Positions 7,065-15,564 are shown, counted from the first letter of the stretch. The stretch: 64,000 nt of DNA from Actinacidiphila fildesensis (GCF_042652185.1 NZ_JBHSIX010000040.1), one strand, 5' to 3'. The notes: generated from the sequence alone by a model not told the origin. Program-made: numbers and translations.

Positions 7065-9008
7065 CTACGGCTGCAGCCGTCCCGCGAAGCGGCGCTCGAA
7101 GCCGTCGCCGGTGTCCGCCGTCACCGTGAAGTCGTAGCGGCGTGCGGTGGCGGACGGGACGACCGCGGTCGCCGAGGCACCGGGCGCGACCGTCACCTGG
7201 TGGCCCGGGAAGGTGAACACCGCGGGCTTTCCACCCGCGTTGGTGAGCTTGAGGTGGACGCCGTCCGGCGCCTCGACCGCCGAGACCTCCGGGTGCGCCT
7301 TCGCCGGGTTGGTCCAGGTGCGGACGTCGCCCTTGTAGCCGCGCAGGAATCCGTCCGGGCCATGGGTGTCGATGTCGTACGGGCCGCCGCTGACGGCCTG
7401 GGCGCTGAAGTAGTCCGTGATGCTGCCGCCCACGGGCAGCGTGTAGCGCCAGGCGCCGAACTTGCGGTGGTTGACGGTGTACATCGACAGGCCGGCGCCG
7501 AGGGAGCCGAGGTTGTCCACGGTGATCCAGATCAGGCCCTTGGCGGTGTCGGTCCGCGAGGACGAGCCGAAGCGGTAGCCGGTGGGCAGCGCCGGGCGGT
7601 CGCCCGGCTCCACCTCGGGGAAGTGCTGGACCACCGGCGGGAAGAGCGGCGGGAGCACCTTCTTGTGCTGCTCGGCCAGGTCCGCCAGGAGCTTCTTGGT
7701 GTCGGGCAGGGCGGGGAACGTCGTGGTGGACGTCCGGAAGTCGAACGCCGACATCAGGTCGCCGCAGACGGTGCGGCGCCAGGCGGAGATGTTGGGCTCG
7801 CGCACCCCCGTCCAGTTCTCCAGGAACCGCAGGACCGACGTGTGGTCGAAGACCTCGGAGTTGATGCGGCCGCCGCGGCTCCAGGGCGATATGACGATCA
7901 TCGGGACGCGCGGGCCGAGCCCGATGGGCGCGCCGTTGATGAACTCGTCCGGGGTGCCGGCGGGGGCGGCCGGCGGGATGACGTGGTCGAAGAAGCCGTC
8001 GTTCTCGTCGTAGTTGAGCAGGACGACGGTCTTGGCCCAGACCTCGGGGTGGGCGGCGAGCGCCTCCAGCACGTAGGAGGAGGTGAAGTCGGCGCCCTGG
8101 GCCGGCGGGTGGTTGGGGTGCTCCGACTGGTCGGTGGGGGCCACCACCCAGCTGACGGCGGGCAGTTTTCCGTTGGCCACGTCCTGGGCGAAGTCGTCCG
8201 CACCGCGCTTGACCATGCCGTTCACGTAGAGCGGGGAGTCCTTGGAGGCGTTCTGGTACTGCCTGAACCAGGCCAGGGCGTTGTCGTCGTAGTTGTCCTC
8301 CTGCTGGTAGACCTTCCAGGAGATGCCCGCTGCCTGCAGCCGCTCCGGATAGGTCGTCCAGGTGTAGCCCTTCTCGCTGTTGTCGACGACCGGGCCGCCG
8401 GCGGTGCCGCGCGGGTCGACCGTCCCGGACCACAGGTAGAGGCGGTTGGGGTTGGTGGACGCCATGGTGGAACAGAAGTACTGGTCACAGAGGGTGAAGG
8501 CATCGGCGAGCGCGTACTGGAAGGGGATGTCCTGGCGCCGGTAGTAGCCCATCGTGTACCAGGACTTGGCGGGGATCCAGTTGTTGTACTGGCCGTTGGC
8601 CCAGGCGCTGTGGGTGCCGTCCCAGGAGTGGTCCAGGTCGAAGATCCGCTGGGCGTCGGAGGTGGTGGTGTCCAGGTGCCAGGGCAGCAGGCTGGTGCCG
8701 CCGACGGAGCCGAGCAGCCGCTGGTGCAGCACGTCGGAGCCGTTCGGGAAGCGGAGCAGCGAGCTGTCGCCGTAGCCGCGGGCGCCGCTCAGGGTGCCGA
8801 AGTAGTGGTCGAAGGAGCGGTTCTCCTGCATCAGGACCACGACGTGTTCGACATCGTCCAGCGTGCCCTGTCGTGCGGGCTCGGCCAGCGCCTGCTGCAG
8901 GCCGGCGGGCAGGACGCCGGTGCCGATGGCCGCGCCGGTGGCGACGGCCGAACCGAGCAGCGTGCGGCGGGACATGCCGGTTCCGGGCAGGCGGGAGAGG
9001 GCGGACAC
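7065..9008 (-). CDS. Tat-exported phosphocholine-specific phospholipase C
   Basis: A 647-residue secreted phospholipase. The twin-Arg signal MSRRTLLGSAVATG begins at residue 12. The phosphoesterase domain opens with VEHVVVLMQENRSFDHYFGT and contains VLLNYDENDGFFDHV and VPMIVISPWSRGG, the usual signatures of the acid-phosphatase-like PC-PLC family. The C-terminal third carries two beta-rich repeats of the DUF756 type. The enzyme releases phosphocholine or phosphoethanolamine from lipids outside the cell. GTG start with AGGAGG. A GTTCATGTGCG motif upstream suggests phosphate control. Its place between the phosphonate oxygenase and its regulator suggests a joint role in phosphorus supply. Confidence 0.9.
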   Translation of the reverse strand: MSALSRLPGTGMSRRTLLGSAVATGAAIGTGVLPAGLQQALAEPARQGTLDDVEHVVVLMQENRSFDHYFGTLSGARGYGDSSLLRFPNGSDVLHQRLLGSVGGTSLLPWHLDTTTSDAQRIFDLDHSWDGTHSAWANGQYNNWIPAKSWYTMGYYRRQDIPFQYALADAFTLCDQYFCSTMASTNPNRLYLWSGTVDPRGTAGGPVVDNSEKGYTWTTYPERLQAAGISWKVYQQEDNYDDNALAWFRQYQNASKDSPLYVNGMVKRGADDFAQDVANGKLPAVSWVVAPTDQSEHPNHPPAQGADFTSSYVLEALAAHPEVWAKTVVLLNYDENDGFFDHVIPPAAPAGTPDEFINGAPIGLGPRVPMIVISPWSRGGRINSEVFDHTSVLRFLENWTGVREPNISAWRRTVCGDLMSAFDFRTSTTTFPALPDTKKLLADLAEQHKKVLPPLFPPVVQHFPEVEPGDRPALPTGYRFGSSSRTDTAKGLIWITVDNLGSLGAGLSMYTVNHRKFGAWRYTLPVGGSITDYFSAQAVSGGPYDIDTHGPDGFLRGYKGDVRTWTNPAKAHPEVSAVEAPDGVHLKLTNAGGKPAVFTFPGHQVTVAPGASATAVVPSATARRYDFTVTADTGDGFERRFAGRLQP

Positions 9009-9073
9009 GGTGCCTCCTGGTCAGAGAGGTGCGGGGGTTACTCGCGGTTACTGGCGAGTAGGATGATGACAGT

Positions 9074-9084
9074 CGCACATGAAC
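9074..9084 (-). promoter_or_regulatory. PHO-box-like unit upstream of the phospholipase gene
   Basis: GTTCATGTGCG on the minus strand fits the PHO repeat at 10 of 11 positions. The following unit is poor, so this is weaker than the sites at 5292 and 10033. Confidence 0.25.
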
Positions 9085-9111
9085 AGGGGAAGACCGGAGA
9101 CAGACGTTTCG

Positions 9112-9861
9112 TCAGATTCCCGTGCGACGGGACAGTGAGGTGACCGCCGTCGAGTTGTGGACGGTGAAGGCCACCGTTCCCGGCAGGTAGCGGTCCTGCG
9201 ACCACTCCACCGGGGAACCCGCCGGATCGGTGGTGCGGCGCCGCTCACGCAGCAGCGGATCGCCCACCAGGCAGCCGAGCAGCCGGGCGTCGTCGGCGTC
9301 GGCGAGGGCCAGGTCGATGGTGTGGTGGGCGTCGGTGAACAGCACGCCCTGCTCCTGGAGCGGCACGGTGTGCGAGACCGCGTGCGGGTCCAGCGCCTCG
9401 ACGAGGGCGCCTATGTGCTCGGGGTAGACGGTGCGCTCCACCATCACCGGGACGCCGGACAGGGTGCGGACCCGCAGCACGCGGTAGACCTCGGCGTCCG
9501 GTTCCAGCCGGAGTTGTTCACGTTCGACCTCGTCGGCGGGACTGCGGATGATCTCCACCACCCGGCCGCCGGGCTCCTCGCCGATGGAGCGGGCCCAGCG
9601 GGTGAAGCTGAGCAGCTCGCCGAAGCTCTGCACCCGGGCGGTGCCCAGCACGACGCGGCGGGTGCCGCGCCTGGAGGTGACCAGCCCGTCGGCCCGCAGT
9701 ACGGCCAGGGCCTGGCGCACGGTGCCGCGCGAGACGCCGTAGCGGGTGGCGAGTTCGCCCTCGGCCGGCAGTCGGCCGCCGGACCCGTAGGCGCCGTCGG
9801 CGATGGCCTGCCGGAGGTCGGCGGCCACCTTCCGGTACATCGTCTGCCGGCCGTCCGCCAC
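9112..9861 (-). CDS. GntR/HutC-family regulator, PhnR/PhnF-like
   Basis: A 249-residue regulator with an N-terminal winged helix (about 8-72; LPAEGELATRYGVSRGTVRQ is the recognition region) and a C-terminal UTRA ligand-binding domain (about 90-235). The GTG start follows GGGGGAG. It is transcribed divergently from the ABC importer, as PhnR-type regulators often are. The likely operators are the related palindromes at 5355 and 10083. The ligand is probably the imported phosphonate or a breakdown product; this is inferred from context. Confidence 0.85.
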   Translation of the reverse strand: MADGRQTMYRKVAADLRQAIADGAYGSGGRLPAEGELATRYGVSRGTVRQALAVLRADGLVTSRRGTRRVVLGTARVQSFGELLSFTRWARSIGEEPGGRVVEIIRSPADEVEREQLRLEPDAEVYRVLRVRTLSGVPVMVERTVYPEHIGALVEALDPHAVSHTVPLQEQGVLFTDAHHTIDLALADADDARLLGCLVGDPLLRERRRTTDPAGSPVEWSQDRYLPGTVAFTVHNSTAVTSLSRRTGI

Positions 9862-9906
9862 GCTGCTCCCCCACGTCGATCACTGCTCCGGCGACCGAGC
9901 CTAGAT

Positions 9907-9922
9907 CCTGTCCGCCGGATCA
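9907..9922. repeat. Fragment resembling the end of the 163-bp repeat element
   Basis: CCTGTCCGCCGGATCA matches 15 of 16 bases of the terminal repeat of the elements at 15402 and 47698; the remainder of the element is absent. It may be a remnant or chance. Confidence 0.3.
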
Positions 9923-10032
9923 CCCACGGACGGCCCACCGACGGACCGCACTCCGACCCTAACCGCCGAATCAACCGCCGATTCCGGGGCAACCGCGTCA
10001 TTCCCGCGGCCGACACCGGAACGCAGTGGCGC

Positions 10033-10054
10033 GTTCATCCGCCGGACACTGGAC
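10033..10054 (+). promoter_or_regulatory. PHO-box-like direct repeat upstream of the ABC importer
   Basis: GTTCATCCGCC (10 of 11 to the PHO unit) is followed at once by GGACACTGGAC (7 of 11). The first eight bases and the GACA of the second unit are identical to the site at 5292. Confidence 0.45.
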
Positions 10055-10082
10055 TGCGGCGTACTGAGGTCGTCATTGTTCG

Positions 10083-10098
10083 AGTTGTACAGCCAACC
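10083..10098. promoter_or_regulatory. Palindrome, probable GntR operator before the importer
   Basis: AGTTG-TACAGC-CAACC; read on the other strand it is GGTTGGCTGTACAACT, matching the site at 5356-5371 at 13 of 16 positions. It lies 32 bp before the importer start codon. Confidence 0.55.
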
Positions 10099-10129
10099 CT
10101 GGCTATCTCCCGTCCCCATGGAGAGTCTC

Positions 10130-11281
10130 GTGATTCTGCCCCGCCCCCGGGCCGCCGGCCTCGCAGGTGTCCTCGCCATAGCTGCGCTCGGCCTCAGTGC
10201 CTGCGGCGCCGCACCCACCGAGAGCACGGCGGCCGACGGCAAGAAGAGTGCCGCCACCGCCACCTCCGCCGCCGAGTTCGGCGGGATGGACGCCCTGGTC
10301 GCCGCCGCGAAGAAGGAGGGCAAGCTCAACGCGATCGCCCTGCCGCGCGACTGGGCCAACTACGGCGCGCTCATCGACGGCTTCAGCAAGAAGTACGGCA
10401 TCAAGGTCGAGGTCGAGAACCCCGACGCCTCCAGCCAGATCGAGATCTCCGCGATCAGCACCCGCAAGGGCCAGGACCGCGCCCCCGACGTCGTCGACCT
10501 CGGCAGCGCCTTCGCGCTGAGCGGCGCCTCGCAGGGCCTGTTCGCCTCGTACAAGGTCGCGGACTACGAGAAGATCCCGGCGGCGCAGAAGGACGCACAG
10601 GCGCGCTGGTACTACGACTACGGCGGCTACGTCTCGATCGGCTGCGACGCCAAGCGCGTCAAGGAGTGCCCCTCGACCTTCGCGGACCTCCTCAAGCCGC
10701 AGTACAAGGGCCAGGTGGCGCTGAACGGCAACCCGACGAAGTCCGGTTCGGCCTTCGGCGGCGTCTACGCGGCGGCCATCGCCAACAAGGGCTCGTTCGA
10801 CAACATCCAGCCCGGTCTGGACTTCTTCGGGCAGCTGAAGAAGTCGGGCAACTACAACCCGGTGGAGTCCACCCCGGCGACCGTCCAGAAGGGCGAGACG
10901 CCGATCAGCATCGACTGGGACTACCTCAACGCGGGTTACACCGACGAGTTCAAGACGAAGAACGTGGACTGGAAGGTCTCCATCCCCAGCGACGGCGTCT
11001 ACGCCCAGTACTACGCGCAGGCCGTGAACAAGGACGCGCCGCACCCGGCCGCCGCCCGCCTGTGGGAGGAGTACCTGTACAGCGCCGAGGGCCAGAACCT
11101 GTGGCTCAAGGGCTACGCCCGTCCCGTGCTGATGGACGCCCTCAAGCAGGCCGGCACGCTCGACGCCGCTGCCGCCGCCAAGCTGCCGGCCGTCGCCGGC
11201 ACCCCGGCCTTCCCGACGCCCGCGCAGGTGGACGCGGCCAAGAAGACCGTCACCCAGGGCTGGGCCAAGGCCGTCGCCTGA
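10130..11281 (+). CDS. Phosphonate-type ABC transporter substrate-binding lipoprotein (PhnS-like)
   Basis: A 383-residue extracytoplasmic binding protein with a lipoprotein signal ending LSAC (Cys25), followed by an iron/polyamine/2-aminoethylphosphonate-type binding fold. The GTG start at 10130 is chosen because GGAGAG lies four bases upstream and the resulting signal peptide is compact; ATG at 10118 is in frame. It is first of a tightly coupled operon with two permeases, an ATPase and a HAD phosphatase; its stop overlaps the next start by one base. The phosphonate ligand is inferred from the operon layout, the GntR regulator and the nearby C-P-cleaving enzyme. Confidence 0.8.
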   Translation: MILPRPRAAGLAGVLAIAALGLSACGAAPTESTAADGKKSAATATSAAEFGGMDALVAAAKKEGKLNAIALPRDWANYGALIDGFSKKYGIKVEVENPDASSQIEISAISTRKGQDRAPDVVDLGSAFALSGASQGLFASYKVADYEKIPAAQKDAQARWYYDYGGYVSIGCDAKRVKECPSTFADLLKPQYKGQVALNGNPTKSGSAFGGVYAAAIANKGSFDNIQPGLDFFGQLKKSGNYNPVESTPATVQKGETPISIDWDYLNAGYTDEFKTKNVDWKVSIPSDGVYAQYYAQAVNKDAPHPAAARLWEEYLYSAEGQNLWLKGYARPVLMDALKQAGTLDAAAAAKLPAVAGTPAFPTPAQVDAAKKTVTQGWAKAVA

Positions 11282-12135
11282 TGACCCTGAGGACCAAGGC
11301 GCCGGCCGGCATGCTGGCGGCGCTGCCACTCGTGCTGTTCATGCTGGTGGCGTTCGGCCTGCCCGCCGTCGCCATGCTGACCGGTGCCTTCAGTACGTCG
11401 AGTGACGCGCCCGGCGGCGCGCAGTGGACGACGGCGAACCTCACGGACTCCGTGCAGGGCGCCTACCTCACCGGGCTGGTCAGCAGCGTCAAGCTGTCGG
11501 CGCTGTCCGCACTGCTCGCCGCCGTGCTCGGACTCCCCCTCGCGCAGGCCGTGGTGACCTCGCGTCACCGCGCCCTGCGCGAGGGTGTCCTCGCGGCGTC
11601 CGGCGTGCTCGCCAACTTCGGCGGGGTACCGCTCGCCTTCGCCTTCATCGCCACCCTCGGCAACGCGGGCGTCCTCACCGAGCACCTGGGCCTGACCGGT
11701 GCCGGCTGGAGCCTGTACACGTTCTGGGGCCTGGTCATCGTCTACCTCTACTTCCTGCTGCCGCTGATGGTCCTGGCCATCACCCCGGCGCTGGAGGGCC
11801 TGCGCAAGCAGTGGCGCGAGGCCGCGCAGAACAACGGCGCCACCGGCTTCCAGTACTGGCGGTACGTCGCGCTGCCGGTGCTGGCCCCGTCCCTGCTCGG
11901 CGGCTACGTGCTGCTCTTCGGCAGCGCCTTCGCCGCCTACGCCACGGCCGCCGCGCTGGGCAGCGGCTCGGTGCCGCTGATCACCGTGCAGATCGCCGAC
12001 GCGCTGTCCGGCAACGTCCTGGTCGGCCAGGGCAACATCGCGCTCGCGCTCAGCCTGGACATGGTCGTGGTCGCCGGGCTCGTCATGGCGGTCTACGTCC
12101 CCCTCCAGCGAAGGAGCGCACGATGGCTCGACTGA
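11281..12135 (+). CDS. ABC permease 1 (PhnU-like)
   Basis: A 284-residue inner-membrane permease with about six membrane helices. The cytoplasmic coupling loop near 178-200 (EGLRKQWREAAQNNGATGFQ) contains the EAA-type sequence that contacts the ATPase. It starts on the A of the preceding TGA and its end overlaps the second permease by 13 bp, showing translational coupling. Confidence 0.85.
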   Translation: MTLRTKAPAGMLAALPLVLFMLVAFGLPAVAMLTGAFSTSSDAPGGAQWTTANLTDSVQGAYLTGLVSSVKLSALSALLAAVLGLPLAQAVVTSRHRALREGVLAASGVLANFGGVPLAFAFIATLGNAGVLTEHLGLTGAGWSLYTFWGLVIVYLYFLLPLMVLAITPALEGLRKQWREAAQNNGATGFQYWRYVALPVLAPSLLGGYVLLFGSAFAAYATAAALGSGSVPLITVQIADALSGNVLVGQGNIALALSLDMVVVAGLVMAVYVPLQRRSARWLD

Positions 12136-13007
12136 CCCGCAAGCCGCTGTGGCGCGGCGCCGTCGGCCTGCTGGCCGGCCTGTACTTCCTGGTCCCGGTG
12201 GCCGCCTCGGTGATCTTCACCGTGGACGTCCCGGGCCAGGGCTTCACCCTGGACGCGTACAGCGGCATCGTCAGCGCGGACGGCTTCACCGACAGCCTGC
12301 TGCTCACCCTGGAGCTGGCCGCCGCGACCATCGTCCTGGTGATGGTGCTGCTGGTCCCGGCGCTCGTCGCGGTGCGCCTCGGCGCTCCCCGGCTGCGGCC
12401 GGTCCTGGAGATCATCTGCTCGCTGCCGCTGGTGGTCCCGTCGGTGGCGCTGGTCTCCGGCTACAGCAGCGTGCTGCGCTGGGGCCCGGAACACCTGTCG
12501 CGCACCCCGCTGTTCCAGACGTTCACCGCCGTGCAGGACAAGCGGTTCCCGTTCGTCCTGGTCCTCGCCTACACGGTGATGGCGCTGCCGCTCGCCTACC
12601 GGGCGCTGGACTCCGGGCTGCGCGCGGTCGACGTCCGCGTCCTGGTGGAGGCCGCGCGCAGCTGCGGCGCGAGCGCTCCGCGGGCCGTCCTGCAGGTGGT
12701 GCTGCCCAACCTGCGCGGCGCGCTGCTGAACGCGTCCTTCCTCACCCTCGCGCTGGTTCTCGGCGAGTACACCGTCGGCGCCCTGCTCGGGTACCAGCCG
12801 TTCGCGGTGTGGATCGTCAACACCGGAGGCAACCAGGCGCAGTTGTCGGTGGCCGTCTCGGTGCTGAGCCTGGTGGTCACCTGGATGCTGCTGCTGGTGT
12901 TCGCCGCCCTGGGCCGGCCCCGCGACCGGTCCCGTTCCCTGTCCCGCTCCCGCCGGGCCGGCCGCGACGCGGCCGCTCCCGCACCCATCGCACAGGAGGT
13001 GGCATGA
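12123..13007 (+). CDS. ABC permease 2 (PhnV-like)
   Basis: A 294-residue permease, six membrane helices, with the EAA loop VEAARSCGASAPRAVLQVVL near 177-196. A short Arg/Ser-rich cytoplasmic tail (RPRDRSRSLSRSRR) follows the last helix. ATG at 12123 preceded by AAGGAG within the end of permease 1; the stop overlaps the ATPase start (ATGA). Confidence 0.85.
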   Translation: MARLTRKPLWRGAVGLLAGLYFLVPVAASVIFTVDVPGQGFTLDAYSGIVSADGFTDSLLLTLELAAATIVLVMVLLVPALVAVRLGAPRLRPVLEIICSLPLVVPSVALVSGYSSVLRWGPEHLSRTPLFQTFTAVQDKRFPFVLVLAYTVMALPLAYRALDSGLRAVDVRVLVEAARSCGASAPRAVLQVVLPNLRGALLNASFLTLALVLGEYTVGALLGYQPFAVWIVNTGGNQAQLSVAVSVLSLVVTWMLLLVFAALGRPRDRSRSLSRSRRAGRDAAAPAPIAQEVA

Positions 13008-14107
13008 CCGCCGCCACGGCTTCCACCAAGGCCACCACGTCCGCCCCGGACCCCGCGGACTCCTCGACGGCCACCACCGTCGAGTTCCGCGCGCTCAGCA
13101 AGTCGTTCGGCGCCACCGTGGCGCTCGACGGCCTGGACCTGACCGCCCGTCCCGGTGAGCTGCTCGCGCTGCTCGGCCCGTCCGGCTGCGGCAAGACCAC
13201 CGCGCTGCGGATGCTGGCCGGCTTCGAACGTCCCGACTCCGGCCAGGTCCTGGTCGACGGCCAGGACATCAGCGGGGTGCCCGCGCACCGCCGCGACGCC
13301 GGGATGGTCTTCCAGTCGTACAGCCTCTTCCCGCACCTGACGGCCGCCGACAACGTCGCGTTCGGCCTGAAGATGCGGCGGACCGGCGCCGCCGAGCGCC
13401 GGAAGCGCGCCCATGAACTGCTGGAGCTGGTCGGGCTGCCGCAGCACGCCGACCGCTTCCCGCACCAGCTCTCCGGCGGCCAGCAGCAGCGCGTGGCGCT
13501 CGCCCGCGCGCTGGCGCTGCGGCCCAAGGTGCTGCTGCTGGACGAACCGCTGTCCGCGCTGGACGCCAAGGTCCGGGTGACGCTGCGCGAGGAGATCAGG
13601 CGGCTGCAGCAGGAGCTGCGGATCACCACCGTCTTCGTCACGCACGACCAGGAGGAGGCGCTGTCGACGGCCGACCGGGTCGCGGTGATGCGCGACGGCC
13701 GGCTGGAGCAGGTCGCGGCCCCCGCCGAGCTGTACGACACGCCCGCGACGGCGTTCGTCGCCGAGTTCGTCGGCACCATGAACCGGCTGCCGGGCGTCAT
13801 GGCGGACGGTGACGTGGAGGTGCTCGGACAGCGGCTGCCGGTGCGCGGCGCCGCCCCGGCGCAGGGCCCGGTGGACGTCCTGGTCCGGCCGGAGGCCCTG
13901 GAGGCCACCGCCGACGGCGAGGGCCGCTCCCGGGTGCTCACCGCCGCCTTCCACGGCTCGGTCACCCGTCTCACCCTGTCGCTGCCGGACGGCGCGACGG
14001 TCAAAGCGGACGTGCCCAGCCACCGCGCGGCCACCCTGCCGGCCGGCGCGACCGTCACCGTGACCCTCCCGCAGCGCCCCGTGCTCGTCGACGGACCCAC
14101 CGCGTGA
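13004..14107 (+). CDS. ABC importer ATPase (PhnT-like)
   Basis: A 367-residue nucleotide-binding subunit. Walker A GPSGCGKTT, Q-loop VFQSYSLFPH, signature LSGGQQQR, Walker B VLLLDEPLSALD and switch His in VFVTHDQEEA are all intact. A C-terminal TOBE-type beta domain (about 285-365) is present. A 30-residue Thr/Ser/Ala-rich N-terminal extension precedes the domain. AGGAGG stands six bases before the ATG. It energises import with the two upstream permeases. Confidence 0.9.
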   Translation: MTAATASTKATTSAPDPADSSTATTVEFRALSKSFGATVALDGLDLTARPGELLALLGPSGCGKTTALRMLAGFERPDSGQVLVDGQDISGVPAHRRDAGMVFQSYSLFPHLTAADNVAFGLKMRRTGAAERRKRAHELLELVGLPQHADRFPHQLSGGQQQRVALARALALRPKVLLLDEPLSALDAKVRVTLREEIRRLQQELRITTVFVTHDQEEALSTADRVAVMRDGRLEQVAAPAELYDTPATAFVAEFVGTMNRLPGVMADGDVEVLGQRLPVRGAAPAQGPVDVLVRPEALEATADGEGRSRVLTAAFHGSVTRLTLSLPDGATVKADVPSHRAATLPAGATVTVTLPQRPVLVDGPTA

Positions 14108-14805
14108 CGCTTCAGGCGGTGCTCTTCGACATGGACGGCACGCTGGTCGACACCGAGGGGGTGTGGTGGGACACGGTCGCCGAGACCGCGTCGGCGCTCG
14201 GCTACACGCTGACCGACGCGGACGTCCCCGACGTGCTGGGCCGGTCCGTCGACCACACCACCGGCCATCTGCTCACGGCCACCGGGACCGCCCGCACCCG
14301 TGAGCACCTGGCGGCGGAGCTGGACGCCCGCTTCGCCGAGCTGGTGGCCCGCGAGGTACGGCCGCGCCCCGGTGCGACCGTGCTGCTGGCCCGGCTGCGC
14401 GCGGAGGGGGTGACGACGGCGCTGGTGTCCGCCTCGCCGCGGCGCGTCGTGGAGCTGGTGCTCGACGTGCTCGGCCGGGAGAACTTCGCGGTCTCCGTCA
14501 CCGCCGACGACACCCCCCGCACCAAGCCCGCTCCGGACCCGTATCTGGCCGCCGCCCGGCTGCTCGGCGCCGATCCGGCCCGCTGCGTCGCCGTGGAGGA
14601 CACCCCCACCGGGGTGGCCTCCGCCGAGGCCGCGGGGTGCCAGGTGCTGGCCGTGCCGTCCGTCGTGCCGATCCTGCCCGCACCGGGCCGGACGGTGCTG
14701 CGCAGCCTGGAGCAGGCGGGGCCCGCGCTGCTGCGCTCCCTCGTCGCGGACCGGGCGGCAGCCGGCGGAACAGTTGATGAAGAGGCCCGCCGGGAGGATG
14801 CTTGA
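14104..14805 (+). CDS. HAD-superfamily phosphatase, beta-phosphoglucomutase-like subfamily
   Basis: A 233-residue HAD hydrolase: motif I FDMDGTLVDTE, motif II VSASP, Lys in RTKPAPDPY, motif III VEDTPTG. It overlaps the ATPase stop (GTGA), so it belongs to the importer operon at the position where phnX sits in some phn operons. It is not PhnX: the motif I and cap sequences are those of a phosphomonoesterase or mutase, and the DWAGT-type motif is missing. It may dephosphorylate an imported phosphoester; the substrate is unknown. Confidence 0.8.
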   Translation: MTLQAVLFDMDGTLVDTEGVWWDTVAETASALGYTLTDADVPDVLGRSVDHTTGHLLTATGTARTREHLAAELDARFAELVAREVRPRPGATVLLARLRAEGVTTALVSASPRRVVELVLDVLGRENFAVSVTADDTPRTKPAPDPYLAAARLLGADPARCVAVEDTPTGVASAEAAGCQVLAVPSVVPILPAPGRTVLRSLEQAGPALLRSLVADRAAAGGTVDEEARREDA

Positions 14806-14859
14806 GTTAAGTGGGGCATGTGGTTCCGCTTGCCCCCGCTTCCGCCAAGGAGGCCGCTC

Positions 14860-15402
14860 ATGGTCATACGACTCGACGAGCATCTGCCCGCTGATCACCG
14901 GCTGAGCCAGGTCTACCGCGTCGGCGCGGGCCTCACGGGGCTGGTGCTGCTGGTCTTCGGCATCCTGGGGCTACTGAACCAGGTCCCGTTCCTGGACACC
15001 CACGGTGACACGGTGGCTGGACTCAACACCAACGGCACGCTGAGTGTCCTGTCGATCGCCGTCGGACTGCTGCTCTTCGCGGGCATGGTCATCGGCGGGA
15101 ACATCGCCTCGAACCTGAACATGGTCCTCGGGACCCTGTTCATCCTCAGCGGCTTCGTGAATCTCGCCCTGCTGGACAGCAGCCACAACTTCCTGGCGTT
15201 CGAGATGCCCAACGTGATCTTCAGCTTCGTCGTCGGCATCATGCTCCTCATGTTCGGCATGTACGGCCGCGTCACCGGCGGCCTCCCGCACGACAACCCG
15301 TACTGGCGACAGCGCCACCCCGAAGCGGCGGCGCGCGAGGCGGCGGCACGAGCGGCTGCGGCCGCCCGCCGGACCCCGCCTCGCGGGCTGCCTCAGCATT
15401 AG
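14860..15402 (+). CDS. DUF4383 membrane protein
   Basis: A 180-residue protein with four membrane helices (about 20-40, 60-80, 87-107, 118-140) and an Ala/Arg-rich cytoplasmic tail. This is the DUF4383 layout; function unknown. The start is set by AAGGAGG seven bases before ATG 14860. The final G of its stop codon is the first base of the repeat element that follows. Confidence 0.75.
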   Translation: MVIRLDEHLPADHRLSQVYRVGAGLTGLVLLVFGILGLLNQVPFLDTHGDTVAGLNTNGTLSVLSIAVGLLLFAGMVIGGNIASNLNMVLGTLFILSGFVNLALLDSSHNFLAFEMPNVIFSFVVGIMLLMFGMYGRVTGGLPHDNPYWRQRHPEAAAREAAARAAAAARRTPPRGLPQH

Positions 15403-15564
15403 GGCCTGTCCGGCGGATCAGGGGCGGTCCAGGCGTCGTCTGGTGCGGTAGATCGCAAGGCGCCGGAATGCCCGCATACGCTTTTGTATGTGGGTGTTTC
15501 GGCAACGCCGCGAGCTGCCGTGCCAGGCGGCGAAGGGGCCGCCCCTGATCCGCCGGACAGGCCC
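15402..15564. repeat. 163-bp MITE-like repeat element, copy A
   Basis: Flanked by 26-bp perfect inverted repeats beginning GGGCCTGTCCGGCGGATCAG. The centre has an imperfect hairpin around CATACG-CTTT-TGTATG. A second copy of the same length, differing by small substitutions, is at 47698. No transposase is encoded. It looks like a small non-autonomous mobile element or a dispersed Streptomyces intergenic repeat. Confidence 0.75.

Noticed and set aside
9009..9060. Direct GTAACC repeats before the phospholipase gene as a PHO box
   Set aside because: The period is 10 bp rather than 11 and the units miss the TCA core, so I did not list them as PHO units.
7200..9143. Long open frame on the plus strand over the phospholipase gene
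   Set aside because: Val/Gly/Arg-rich antisense shadow of the Tat-exported phospholipase; no recognisable domain.
14104..14805. Calling this HAD gene phnX
   Set aside because: The motif I and Lys signatures of phosphonoacetaldehyde hydrolase are missing.
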